From assembly GCA_016209605.1 (NCBI GenBank), contig JACQVS010000125.1:1-46789 (forward strand): 46,789 bases of DNA, read 5' to 3'. Both the position numbers and the translations under genes were made by a program. This DNA comes from Planctomycetota bacterium (lineage in GTDB: Bacteria > Planctomycetota > UBA8108 > JACQVS01). The notes under the pieces are model-generated. The model saw nothing but the letters and a program-made list of their open reading frames with translations, searched no databases and was not told the origin of the DNA. Shown here one piece after another: positions 7,710-15,845 of the stretch. Positions within the stretch are counted from its first letter, which is position 1; every line of letters begins with the position of its first letter.

Positions 7710-7991
7710 ATGTCCGATGACGAAGTCACGAGAGATGAGATCGAAAGGCAGGCCCGCGAGATCGCTGAACGGAAGGCCCGGGAGTCGGCCGAGGAAACCG
7801 CCCGGAGCCTCGCCGCCGAGGATGCCAAGCACTACGCCCGGGAGGAATCCAAACGGGCCTTCGAGACCATGTTCTCAAAACAGTTCGAGGAGTACTACCG
7901 CCAGGAGTTCAAACGCGCCTATGAGATCGAGTACGCGAAAGCGTTCTCGGAGGAGTACGCCAAGCGGTTCCCTGGCCAGCAGGATGATTGA
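7710..7991 (+). CDS. Small highly charged coiled-coil protein
   Basis: A 93-residue protein starting at ATG 7710 behind AGAAGGAGAG. It is almost entirely Glu, Arg, Ala and Lys in helical heptad style ('EIERQAREIAERKARESAEETARSLAAEDAK') and then 'FEEYYRQEFKRAYEIEYAKAFSEEYAKRF', a near-repeat of about 11 residues (Q/A-F-x-E-x-Y). It has no membrane segment or signal and no recognised family. The position between Xre and the methyltransferase suggests a structural or accessory element protein. Confidence 0.6.
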   Translation: MSDDEVTRDEIERQAREIAERKARESAEETARSLAAEDAKHYAREESKRAFETMFSKQFEEYYRQEFKRAYEIEYAKAFSEEYAKRFPGQQDD

Positions 7992-8111
7992 CCTGGGTCT
8001 CCGGCTGATCGCCTGGCAGGGGAAATCTCTGATAGCCATCCCGGCATACTCCGTGTAAAATCTTTGCTTAAGTTCTGAGCAAAACTCCAAGCGCCATTTG
8101 GCAAATTCCAA

Positions 8112-8153
8112 GTCAACTCCAAGATCACGGCCCCCAATCTCAACGGAGTTGAT
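8112..8153 (+). promoter_or_regulatory. RBS-sequestering leader hairpin (L2)
   Basis: GTCAACTCC (8112-8120) pairs with GGAGTTGAT (8145-8153): eight Watson-Crick pairs plus a terminal G-U, with a 24-nt loop. The 3' arm is the Shine-Dalgarno region directly before ATG 8154. Relative to L1 at 3861 two adjacent base pairs have changed on both sides (C-G to U-A, U-A to C-G), which supports a real RNA structure. Confidence 0.6.
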
Positions 8154-10346
8154 ATGGAACAGACGCAACTTGAAATCAAGCGCGTCCCGCTCGATTCCCT
8201 CCACCTTGATCCCGCCAACGCCAGGGAGCATCCACCGGAAAATATCGAGGCCATCGTCGCAAGCCTCCAGCGTTTCAGTCAAGCGGAACCGCTTGTTGTC
8301 CAGCGGCCCAGCGGCCGGGTGATCGGGGGCAACGGCCGCCTCGTGGCCATGAAGAAGCTCGGCTGGACCGAGTGCGACGTCGTGGAACTCGATATCGATG
8401 ACCTCCAGGCCACGGCGCTGGGAATCGCTTTGAATCGTACATCTGATCTCGCAACATGGGATGAGGCGTCGCTCGTCAAGCTGCTCCAGGAGCTTCAGGC
8501 CGAAGATGCCCTTGACGGCGTCGGCTACAGCGAGGCGGACATCGACAACCTCCTTGCCGAACTTCAGCGGGAGAGCGATTTAAATCTTGAGATCAATGAG
8601 GACGAGATCCCCGAACCGCCTGAAGAGGCGGTCACGCGTCCTGGCGACCTCTGGCTGCTCGGGAAACACCGCCTCCTCTGCGGCGATAGCTCGAAGGCCG
8701 AAGACGTCAATCGGCTGCTGGCTGGCGCCCAGATCCATCTCGTGAATACCGATCCGCCCTACAACGTCCGAGTCGAACCGCGCTCGAATAACGCCATCGC
8801 CGCGGGGAAAAGCTCCTTCCGGCAAACCCACCACCAGAAGCTTGACCTTACGCGTCATCCCGAGAAGGCAAAGCCGACGACCACGAGACTCCGGGCCAAG
8901 GACCGGCCGCTTGAGAACGATTTTCTTAGCGCGGAGGATTTCGCGCGGCTGCTCCGTGCCTGGTTCGGGAATATCGCCAGGGTGATGCTTCCCGGCCGCG
9001 CCTTCTACATCTGGGGCGGCTACGCCAACTGCGGGAACTACCCGCCGGCGCTGAAGGAAACTGGCCTCTACTTCTCCCAGGCGATTATCTGGGTGAAAGA
9101 GCATCCGGTTTTGACACGGAAGGACTTCATGGGGAACCACGAGTGGTGCCAGCCAGCGGGCACACGGATCCTAACGCCGGACGGCGAGGCGCCGATCGAG
9201 AGCCTGCGGGATGGCGATCAAGTCGTGAGCTTCAGCCGCCATGCCTCCGCGGTGGTGGGATTCAAACGCGGGTTCGAGATTCACCGAACCTGCCGGGATT
9301 ACCAAGGAAAGCTCTTCGGCGTAGCGGCGGGCGGGCAGACGACCTGGTGCACGGACGGTCATCCGTGGACCGTGAAGCTACTGCCAGAAGCTGGTTGGGC
9401 CTGGTGCGTCTACCTCATGCGGCGGGGCGACTGGTGGCGCGTCGGGAAGTGCCGCCTGATCTCAACCTGGGGGTTCGGACTGAAGCATCGGCTTTGTGCC
9501 GAAGGGGCCGATGAGGCGTGGATCCTCAGTACGCACCGAACGAACTTCGACGCCTTGGCCGCCGAGCAGGTCATGGTCTCCCTCTACGGCATCCCCTCGA
9601 TCTACTGGGATCCCACTCCGTCGCGGACCGAGGAGATGATCGGCCGTCTGTACGATCGGTTGGATCTGGCGCAGCTCCGACGATCTGCCCTTCGGGCGAT
9701 CTGTGACCATAACAGGAGCCCGGATTTCCCCTTCGTGGTGAAAGGGAAGACGCGGGTCAAGCTCGGCCGGCGAATCCCGCTGACTGTGCGGGCCTGCAAT
9801 CTTTTGCCAGATTTCATGGCGGTGCCAAGACCAATTGGACGGCTACAGCCGAACTTTGAGTGGACGACGATCCGGAATGTGGAGACTCAGCCGCACCAAG
9901 GACCAGTCTACTCAATGGATGTGGCAAAGCATCACCACTACATCGCCGACGGCCTGGTTACGCACAACTGTTTCTACGGTTGGCGTGAAGGCGCAGCGCA
10001 CAAGTTCTTCGGCCCCAACAACGTCGTGGATGTCTGGAGCGTGAAGAAAATCAATCCGCAGTCCATGATCCATTTAACTGAAAAACCAGTCGAACTTTCA
10101 GCCCGCGCCCTTCAGTATTCCTCCCAGCGCGGCGAGAACGTCCTTGATCTCTTTGGCGGCAGCGGCTCGACCCTCATCGCCTGCGAGCAGCTTGGAAGGA
10201 ATGGGTACCTCATGGAACTCGATCCACTCTACACCGACGTCATCGTCACCCGCTGGCAGAAGTTCACTGGGAAGACCGTGACGCTCGAAGGCGGCGGAAC
10301 CTTCGCCGAGGTGGCCGCGGAGCGCCTCAAGGTGAAGGAGGCCTGA
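8154..10346 (+). CDS. ParB/Srx-DNA methyltransferase fusion interrupted by an intein
   Basis: A 730-residue precursor. Residues 5-95 are a ParB/Srx-like domain ('VPLDSLHLDPANAREHPPENIEAIVASL', 'VIGGNGRLVAMKKLGW'). Residues 160-331 and 606-720 form a beta-class amino-methyltransferase: the catalytic motif DPPY at 200-203 (NTDPPYNV) precedes the SAM-binding motif 'DLFGGSGSTLIACEQLGR' near 664-681. Between 'GNHEW' (331) and 'CFYGWREGAAHKFFG' (606) lies a 274-residue intein with N-terminal Cys332 and C-terminal HN-C; splicing would restore an uninterrupted 456-residue enzyme. ParB-methyltransferase fusions are common in phages and plasmids and probably modify element DNA against restriction. Its leader contains an RBS-pairing hairpin. 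Confidence 0.88.
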   Translation: MEQTQLEIKRVPLDSLHLDPANAREHPPENIEAIVASLQRFSQAEPLVVQRPSGRVIGGNGRLVAMKKLGWTECDVVELDIDDLQATALGIALNRTSDLATWDEASLVKLLQELQAEDALDGVGYSEADIDNLLAELQRESDLNLEINEDEIPEPPEEAVTRPGDLWLLGKHRLLCGDSSKAEDVNRLLAGAQIHLVNTDPPYNVRVEPRSNNAIAAGKSSFRQTHHQKLDLTRHPEKAKPTTTRLRAKDRPLENDFLSAEDFARLLRAWFGNIARVMLPGRAFYIWGGYANCGNYPPALKETGLYFSQAIIWVKEHPVLTRKDFMGNHEWCQPAGTRILTPDGEAPIESLRDGDQVVSFSRHASAVVGFKRGFEIHRTCRDYQGKLFGVAAGGQTTWCTDGHPWTVKLLPEAGWAWCVYLMRRGDWWRVGKCRLISTWGFGLKHRLCAEGADEAWILSTHRTNFDALAAEQVMVSLYGIPSIYWDPTPSRTEEMIGRLYDRLDLAQLRRSALRAICDHNRSPDFPFVVKGKTRVKLGRRIPLTVRACNLLPDFMAVPRPIGRLQPNFEWTTIRNVETQPHQGPVYSMDVAKHHHYIADGLVTHNCFYGWREGAAHKFFGPNNVVDVWSVKKINPQSMIHLTEKPVELSARALQYSSQRGENVLDLFGGSGSTLIACEQLGRNGYLMELDPLYTDVIVTRWQKFTGKTVTLEGGGTFAEVAAERLKVKEA
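9147..9968 (+). other. Intein with a GIY-YIG-like insert
   Basis: Residues 332-605 of the methyltransferase precursor. Block A: 'CQPAGTRILTPDGEAPIESLRDGDQVVSF' features with Cys332 and the GD-x-V turn. Block B: 'CTDGHPW' (T-x-x-H, His403). Blocks F/G: 'VYSMDVAKHHHYIADG' and 'LVTHN' followed by Cys606, giving the canonical His-Asn-Cys splice junction. Between the splicing halves, residues 419-472 read VYLM-x5-RVGK, then R446, then 'AAEQ' with E471. This resembles the 'VYLM...YVGK' core plus distal Arg and Glu of GIY-YIG nucleases, the likely homing endonuclease. Splicing competence is inferred from intact terminal residues. Confidence 0.85.
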
Positions 10347-10348
10347 TC

Positions 10349-10567
10349 ATGGCTAGTGTGCTTTACTGGGTTACGGCCACCGCCGCCTTGATCGGCGTCT
10401 GGCTCAATATCCATCGGCACTTGGCGTGTTTCTTCATTTGGGCTGGAACCAACGCCGTCTGGGCCGCCGTCGATTACCGCCACGGCATCTACGGCCAGGC
10501 GGGGCTCCAGGCGGTGTACTTCCTGTTGTCTCTCTACGGGATCTGGAAATGGAGAAGACGGAAATGA
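10349..10567 (+). CDS. Small PnuC-like membrane protein
   Basis: A 72-residue protein with three hydrophobic segments and aromatic-rich loops: 'VLYWVTATAALIGVWLNI', 'CFFIWAGTNAVWAAVDY' and 'LQAVYFLLSLYGIWKWRRRK'. The pattern W-L-N-I, W-x-x-x-N, and a terminal 'YFLLSLYGIWKW' recalls the repeat unit of PnuC/YgjV-type transporters, and such mini-PnuC proteins occur in phage genomes. ATG 10349 follows the methyltransferase stop by two bases, with GAAGGAGG upstream. It overlaps the terminase gene by ATGA. Transport function is unproven. Confidence 0.6.
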   Translation: MASVLYWVTATAALIGVWLNIHRHLACFFIWAGTNAVWAAVDYRHGIYGQAGLQAVYFLLSLYGIWKWRRRK

Positions 10568-11859
10568 TGTCAAGCACGAGTTCTGGGTTGAAGGAAACTC
10601 CAACCAAAGGGATGGACGGATTCAATAAGCTCGCTTTTTTCCACGATATCGGTTACGAACCACATCCAGGACAACTTAAAATCCATCTCTCGACAGCCTC
10701 ACGGCGCGTGGTGGCCTGCGGAGTAAGATGGGGAAAGACGCTTTGCGCCGCCATGGAGGGCCTTGCCGCCGCGATGGAGCCAAAGGAAACAAGTTTCGGC
10801 TGGATCGTCGCTCCGACGTATGATTTGGCGGATAAGGTTTTTCGCGAAATCGTCCTCATAGCGGCTGAGCACCTCAGGCACCGGATTATTTCGCTCAAGG
10901 AAAACGACAAACGAATCATCCTCAGAAACATGGCCGGTGGAATTTCTGAGATTCGTGCCAAGAGCGCCGACAATCCAGTCAGCTTACTCGGCGAGGGTCT
11001 CGACTGGGTCATCATCGATGAGGCGGCTCGGTTGAAACCGGTCATTTGGGAATCGCACTTGACTCAGCGCTTGATCGACCGAAAAGGCTGGGCGCTCCTC
11101 ATTACAACGCCTCGTGGCAAGGGTTGGCTTTACGATCTCTATCGTCGTGGCCAAGGGCAAGACCCCGAATACGAGTCCTGGAATTTGCCGAGCTGGACAA
11201 ATCCGTATCTGGATCAAGCGCTGATTGACGAGGAAAGGAACCGCCTGCCCGAGCGCGTTTTCCGCCAGGAGTTTGGCGGCGAGTTTCTCGAAGGCGCGGG
11301 CCAGGTGTTCCGCTACGTGCGCGAGGCGGCGACAGGAGGGTGGCAAGATCCGAAGCCGAATGAAACTTATTTTGGCGGCCTCGATCTTGCAAAGGTCACA
11401 GATTTTACAGTCTTGGTGCTGATGAATTTTAATCGCGAAGTGGTTTTCGTTGACCGATTTCACAAACTGGATTGGGACATTCAAGTCAATCGAATAAAGG
11501 CCGCGACTCATCGATACAATTTTGCTATGGTGAAAGTCGATTCGACCGGCGCGGGTGAACCGGTATTTGAACGCCTACGTTTAAACGTAATTTATTGTTC
11601 GGCCTATCCATTCACTCAAAGATCGAAAGCGGCGTTGATAAATAACCTCGCCATGATGCTCGAACAAAGGCAGATTATCTTGCCACGCGTCGAGCTTTGG
11701 CCTGAGGGGATTGACGAGCTTGAAGCCTTTGAGTATTCGGTGACTGACGAAGGGAACGTCAAAACTGGCGCACCGAGCGGCTATCACGATGACTGCGTTG
11801 TTGCGCTTGCACTTGCTGCTTGGAGACTGAGATACACGACCGTAAAATTTTCAGTTTAA
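10564..11859 (+). CDS. Phage terminase large subunit
   Basis: A 431-residue DNA-packaging ATPase/nuclease. Walker A is 'GVRWGKT' (53-59), Walker B 'WVIIDE' (148-153), and the coupling motif 'LLITTPRG' follows near 178-185. The RNase H-like nuclease acidic residues are D274 ('GGLDLAKVTDFT'), D326 ('VDSTGAG') and D409/D410 ('GYHDD'). All parts appear intact and the length is normal for TerL. ATG 10564 overlaps the stop of the upstream gene as ATGA and is served by GGAG at 10551. It implies packaging of DNA into a capsid, yet no portal or capsid gene is in the element. This suggests a satellite that borrows particles, or a decayed prophage. Confidence 0.9.
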   Translation: MMSSTSSGLKETPTKGMDGFNKLAFFHDIGYEPHPGQLKIHLSTASRRVVACGVRWGKTLCAAMEGLAAAMEPKETSFGWIVAPTYDLADKVFREIVLIAAEHLRHRIISLKENDKRIILRNMAGGISEIRAKSADNPVSLLGEGLDWVIIDEAARLKPVIWESHLTQRLIDRKGWALLITTPRGKGWLYDLYRRGQGQDPEYESWNLPSWTNPYLDQALIDEERNRLPERVFRQEFGGEFLEGAGQVFRYVREAATGGWQDPKPNETYFGGLDLAKVTDFTVLVLMNFNREVVFVDRFHKLDWDIQVNRIKAATHRYNFAMVKVDSTGAGEPVFERLRLNVIYCSAYPFTQRSKAALINNLAMMLEQRQIILPRVELWPEGIDELEAFEYSVTDEGNVKTGAPSGYHDDCVVALALAAWRLRYTTVKFSV

Positions 11860-11911
11860 TGAGTCTTTAGATTTTAATTCTAACTAGTTAATTCCAAGAG
11901 GTAAATTCAAG

Positions 11912-12802
11912 ATGAATCCTGATGAATATATTAAAAAAGCTTACCTCGACATCGAAAAAAAACAAAAGCAGATCAAAGCAAATAAGTTTCAGGAATCTGT
12001 TGAGCGTAGTCAGAATCGGAGAATCTTGGGAGCTCTTGAGGCGGTCGCGGATTTTGCAAGACCTGGAAATTATGATTTAAAAAAGTTTTCCCAAGAGTGG
12101 ACGCCCTATTGGTTCCATGCCGCTCGCGTATTAAAGCGTTATGCGGGGTTAAATTCAACTCGCAATTTTCCACTTCCAGACGACCCAAGTTTTGTAATAG
12201 CTCAAGAACTTTTCGAAATAATTCTTTGTGGCTGTTCTCATCATCAATTTACCCTGGAATTGCATGAGCACATTGAGAGATTAAAACCTGACACAGAGGA
12301 GTTTGGAAGGTGGGACCCACGGATTGCACTTCGGAGATTTTTTTATTTATTAAGTGATCAGCTCAGAAAATATTCAGATCAGACCCTTGCCCAGCCTCAT
12401 GCAGCTGAAAAGACTCCTCAGAAGACCGAATCCACCCCCACTCATCCCTCAGAAACACAGGCAAGCGGCGAAAGGGATTTCCTCAAGTTTACCCCTTTAC
12501 AAAACAATAACAAACCGCCATCTGAAGAAAAGTTGCCCCCCATCACCAAAAAATCCCGGGAACAATGGCTTGCCGAGGCTATGATCATGGTCAAGGATCA
12601 TCCAGAACTTTCCGTTCGTGCCATAGCTCGCAGGGTTGGGGTTGATCATTCCACCTTGGCGCGGTCGCCAGAATTTAAAAGAGCAGCAGGCATTGCACGT
12701 CAGGGGAAAGAACTCCCAGAAGGACGAAAAAATCGCGAGACTGGCAATCTCGAAGCCTGGGATACTGAATCAAACGACCCAGAACGCCTAAACGACAAGT
12801 AA
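11912..12802 (+). CDS. Hypothetical protein with C-terminal HTH
   Basis: A 296-residue protein. Residues 1-150 are helical with aromatic positions ('WTPYWFHAARVLKRYAGL') and no known family. Residues 155-210 form a Pro/Thr/Gln-rich linker. Residues about 222-262 ('AEAMIMVKDHPELSVRAIARRVGVDHSTLARSPEFKRA') form a helix-turn-helix like those of phage replication or regulatory proteins. The DNA is distinctly AT-richer than its neighbours, with Lys/Asn codons ending in A or T, so it likely has a separate origin. ATG 11912 is preceded by AAGAGG and by an AATTCCAAG copy like those in other element leaders. Confidence 0.6.
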   Translation: MNPDEYIKKAYLDIEKKQKQIKANKFQESVERSQNRRILGALEAVADFARPGNYDLKKFSQEWTPYWFHAARVLKRYAGLNSTRNFPLPDDPSFVIAQELFEIILCGCSHHQFTLELHEHIERLKPDTEEFGRWDPRIALRRFFYLLSDQLRKYSDQTLAQPHAAEKTPQKTESTPTHPSETQASGERDFLKFTPLQNNNKPPSEEKLPPITKKSREQWLAEAMIMVKDHPELSVRAIARRVGVDHSTLARSPEFKRAAGIARQGKELPEGRKNRETGNLEAWDTESNDPERLNDK

Positions 12803-12924
12803 TCTGCCTGGTGCGCACCACGACACGCACCACTTTTTCTCATAACTCGTTATAAAATCTCATCCTCTTCTTTCTCTCCCGCACCACCTCCGCACCATTC
12901 CAATGATCTAATAAGGAGGTGCTC

Positions 12925-13077
12925 ATGAACACAAGGCAATCCAGCAATTCGACGATCAGCACTGATCCTGTCCATGATCGTGCAGTTGAGGCTACGGCAT
13001 GGTTCTCCAGGTTAATGGCTTCCTGGGCACAATTCGATTTGGAAGGAGCATCGGAAGCACAACGAGAATTAGAGTAA
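12925..13077 (+). CDS. Small protein, C-terminally shortened by TAA
   Basis: A 50-residue protein with an excellent AATAAGGAGG ribosome site before ATG 12925. Its C-terminal half, 'AVEATAWFSRLMASWAQFDLEGASEAQRELE', resembles a pattern I know from small phage and plasmid proteins (W-F-x-x-L ... A-x-x-A-Q-x-E-L-x-x-L-G-V-x-V). After the TAA (13075-13077) the same frame continues 'LGVRVGSAD', exactly the expected ending, and closes at TAA 13126-13128. The stop may be a recent mutation of an ancestral sense codon, or readthrough may occur. The function is unknown; the gene typically sits before replication or helicase genes. Confidence 0.55.
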   Translation: MNTRQSSNSTISTDPVHDRAVEATAWFSRLMASWAQFDLEGASEAQRELE

Positions 13078-13120
13078 TTGGGAGTGAGAGTTGGTTCGGC
13101 TGATAGTATTCAGGACTCCA

Positions 13121-15136
13121 ATGAATAAATATCCCGACATCGCTTCCGATATCCGCGACGCCTTGGGCGACCCTGAGGCCGTCGAAAGTTTTGAATGGCC
13201 ATCAATCATAAAGACGGCCGCGCTGAAGTTGCGCCGCTCTCATCCGGAAATTCGACTCAATGGCAATGCGAGTCAGGTCGCTGATGAGATAGCTTGCATA
13301 GCGGAAGAACGTGGCGCGAACGATCCTGTTGGACTCGCGGCGCTTGCCCAAGACTGCCTGACACTCGATGACGAAGCTGCTGCCATAGCGGAATGTCTCC
13401 CAGTCGAGGATCTCACAGAAAACAAGACACAAAACGATTCGGATAACCTTGGTGCGGATGAGGAGGACTGTAATGATGGTAATAAAAAGAAAGAGTCACC
13501 TTCAGATCCAGAGAAGAAATCAGCGTCACGATGCATACTCGAAGAGGCCAGCAAGTACATTCTCGACCTGTTCCACACCGACGAACATAAAGGATTCGCC
13601 ATAATTCAAACTGGCGACCATCAAGAAGTGCTCGCCATTCGAACACGGGCATTTCGCCTATGGCTGGGGCGGCTTTTTTATTGCGCGACAGGCGGGGCTC
13701 CGCATCATCAGGCGCTTGCCGATGCGCTCGCCATCCTCGAGGGCAAGGCCCTTTTCGACGGGCAGGTGCGCGAGGTCAATCTACGGACGGCAAGCCGCGA
13801 CAGGTTCATTCACATCGACCTGGGGGATCCAGGTTGGCAGGTCGTCCGGATTTCACCGGACGGTTGGACAGTTACGGACGGTTCGGACGGTGTTTTGTTC
13901 CGTCGCGCACGCGGCCAGCTCGCGCTACCAATACCCATAACCGGTGGACGTATCGATAAACTGCGCTCACTGGTTAATATCTCCAGCGACGACGACTGGC
14001 GGCTCCTTCTTGCCTGGCTGACGTATGCCATCAGACCGATAGGGCCGTATCCAGTCCTCGCGCTTCATGGCGAGCAAGGTGCAGCGAAGTCGACAACCGC
14101 TCGCGTTCTCAAGTCGATAATCGACCCCAGTAAGGCGCCGCTCCGCTCTGAGCCACGGGATGTACGCGACTTAATGATCTGTGCATCCAGCTCCCATTTA
14201 ATCGTCCTTGACAACCTTTCTTCCATGCCGCAGTGGTTGTCAGACTGCCTTTGTCGTCTCGCGACCGGCGGTGGATTCGGTACGCGGGAACTTTATTCCG
14301 ATGATGACGAGGTATTATTCAGTTCCACAAGACCGATCCTCTTGACCGGAATCGAGGAGGTTGCCAGCTCCGGTGACTTGCTCGATCGGAGTATCCTGTT
14401 GAACTTGCCGACCATCCCGGAAGATGGTCGCCTAGAGGAGGCGGTCTTCTGGCAACGCTTCGAGGGAGACCGTCCGCAGCTATTCGGCGCACTCCTTGAC
14501 GCCGTCGCTGGGACGCTTAGCGAGCTGCCAAAAGTCAGGCTACTGGCACTACCCCGGATGGCCGACTTTTCAAGATGGGGCGAAGCCCTCGGCCGGTTTC
14601 TTGGCTGGGGGGAGGGAGCATTCCTCGATTCCTACCGGCGAAACATTGGAGAGGCCAATGAGGTCGCAGTCGAGTCCTCTCCGGCAGGGACTGCTTTCCG
14701 ACGCTTACTCGATGAAACAGGATCATGGGATGGGACTGCAACGGCTTTACTTGAACGGCTTGTACAAACGGTATCCGAAAAGGTCCTTGAAGGCCGAAAC
14801 TGGCCGAAGTCAGCGAAGGGACTATCAGGAATCTTGCGCCGCCTGGCACCGGCCTTCCGCCGGTTAGGGTACGAAATATCCTTCGAACGGGAAACTGAGA
14901 CCAAGAAGCGGGAGCGGGTTGTGCGCGCAAAAGTAGGGAAAAGATCGTCCGAATCGTCCGGACCGTCCGATTGCCAGGGGAAATCTCCGGACGGTCGGAC
15001 TTCTACTCCCGGGAATGACCGTCCGCAATCGTCCGCTACCGTCCGCAACTCTCCCTATGAACCGGACGGTCCGGACGGTCCGGACGGTGATGATCCAGCT
15101 TCTGCGCATGGAGAAGAGGTCGAATGGAGAGCATAG
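13121..15136 (+). CDS. P-loop ATPase/helicase-like element protein
   Basis: A 671-residue protein. The N-terminal 100 residues are helical, then an acidic Asp/Asn/Lys-rich linker (residues 95-145) follows. Residues about 145-280 form an alpha/beta domain, and from about 305 comes an AAA/superfamily-3-like ATPase: Walker A 'GEQGAAKST', Walker B 'LIVLDNLS', sensor-like 'STRPILLTGIEEV'. The C-terminal 70 residues are low complexity, ending with 'DGPDGPDGDD', encoded by repeated CGGACG units. Similar proteins in phages and integrative elements act in replication. ATG 13121 has AGGA five bases upstream; TTG 13091 with GGAG is an alternative start. The 3' end overlaps the next gene by 13 nt. Confidence 0.7.
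   Translation: MNKYPDIASDIRDALGDPEAVESFEWPSIIKTAALKLRRSHPEIRLNGNASQVADEIACIAEERGANDPVGLAALAQDCLTLDDEAAAIAECLPVEDLTENKTQNDSDNLGADEEDCNDGNKKKESPSDPEKKSASRCILEEASKYILDLFHTDEHKGFAIIQTGDHQEVLAIRTRAFRLWLGRLFYCATGGAPHHQALADALAILEGKALFDGQVREVNLRTASRDRFIHIDLGDPGWQVVRISPDGWTVTDGSDGVLFRRARGQLALPIPITGGRIDKLRSLVNISSDDDWRLLLAWLTYAIRPIGPYPVLALHGEQGAAKSTTARVLKSIIDPSKAPLRSEPRDVRDLMICASSSHLIVLDNLSSMPQWLSDCLCRLATGGGFGTRELYSDDDEVLFSSTRPILLTGIEEVASSGDLLDRSILLNLPTIPEDGRLEEAVFWQRFEGDRPQLFGALLDAVAGTLSELPKVRLLALPRMADFSRWGEALGRFLGWGEGAFLDSYRRNIGEANEVAVESSPAGTAFRRLLDETGSWDGTATALLERLVQTVSEKVLEGRNWPKSAKGLSGILRRLAPAFRRLGYEISFERETETKKRERVVRAKVGKRSSESSGPSDCQGKSPDGRTSTPGNDRPQSSATVRNSPYEPDGPDGPDGDDPASAHGEEVEWRA
14948..15090 (+). 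repeat. CGTCCG/CGGACG-dense stretch
   Basis: Within the 3' end of the ATPase gene, more than ten copies of CGTCCG or its complement CGGACG occur in about 140 nt, including three tandem CCGGACGGT units (15060-15090). Additional copies occur at 13855-13900 in the same gene. They encode Ser/Pro/Asp/Gly-rich low complexity. Whether they also bind a protein, like iterons, is open. Confidence 0.5.
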
Positions 15137-15549
15137 CTGCCCCTCTCGCCACCTATAATGTCGCCGGCCTCCCCTTCCATGCCGACGGGGACCGTCTACT
15201 CGTCCGCGGCCCGCAGTCCGCCGAGGCTATAGCCCGTCAGCTCCTGACGCGAAAAGGTGAAATCCTAGCCTCCCTCAGTCAGGCCCCCCCTGTCCCACCA
15301 GCGAGCCCCGAACCGGAACCCCCAACCACTTCTTCCCCAGGAGTTCGCCGTTACGACACCGGCCCATATGCCGGCTTCTGGTGGAGCCCGGACAGCCGGC
15401 CAGATCCGGTCAGGGCAGAGGCATGCCGACGTGAGGCGGAAGAATACCAGCGGTCACAGGAAATTTGGCTCAAGCAATTCCCCGCGACTTCACCGGAAAA
15501 CACCCAAAAAGTGAAATCGTCACCAAGAAAAAAATGTAAACCATCCTAA
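15124..15549 (+). CDS. Hypothetical protein with TubC_N-like N-terminus
   Basis: A 141-residue protein overlapping the ATPase gene by 13 nt, so translation is probably coupled. Residues 10-58 ('VAGLPFHADGDRLLVRGPQSAEAIARQLLTRKGEILASL') show the G-x-x-L-x-V-x-x-P ... L-x-x-x-K-x-E-I-L-x-x-L pattern of the TubC N-terminal docking domain type, widely used in phage and element proteins that accompany primases or helicases. A Pro-rich linker (60-80) and a short charged segment follow. A role as partner of the upstream ATPase is inferred from position only. Confidence 0.5.
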   Translation: MESIAAPLATYNVAGLPFHADGDRLLVRGPQSAEAIARQLLTRKGEILASLSQAPPVPPASPEPEPPTTSSPGVRRYDTGPYAGFWWSPDSRPDPVRAEACRREAEEYQRSQEIWLKQFPATSPENTQKVKSSPRKKCKPS

Positions 15550-15566
15550 ATAGAAAGGTCAATTCT

Positions 15567-15845
15567 ATGAAAATTTCCCAAGTCAAATTCACCACCAGTT
15601 CACGAGTTGATGCCAAGAATGGTCTCATCGGCTGGATCTCTTGCATCCTAAACGGCACCATCTACCTTGATGGTCTTGCCTTGCGGCGCACCGCGGACGG
15701 CCGCCGGGCGCTTTCCTTTCCAGGAAAGGTGGATGGTCATGGGCACCAGCAGTTTTACGTGCGGCCGCTGAATGACCGCACAAGGCGCGAGATTGAGGCC
15801 CAGGTCTTCCACGCCCTTGGCCTTGAGGAGGTGGCCAGGCCATGA
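15567..15845 (+). CDS. SpoVG-like small protein
   Basis: A 92-residue protein starting at ATG 15567 after GAAAGG. The pattern 'GLIGWISCILNGTIYLDGLALRRTADGRRALSFPGKVDGHGHQQFYVRPLNDRTRREIEAQVFHAL' fits the SpoVG fold: strand with (I/V)-(S/T)-x-x-x-(N/D), L-x-G-(I/L)-x-(I/L), the 'L-x-F-P' block, and a P-x-x-x-x-x-R-x-x-I-E terminal helix. SpoVG proteins bind nucleic acid and regulate expression. It is the first gene of an ATGA-coupled operon that leads to the serine recombinase, so it may regulate that operon. Confidence 0.65.
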   Translation: MKISQVKFTTSSRVDAKNGLIGWISCILNGTIYLDGLALRRTADGRRALSFPGKVDGHGHQQFYVRPLNDRTRREIEAQVFHALGLEEVARP

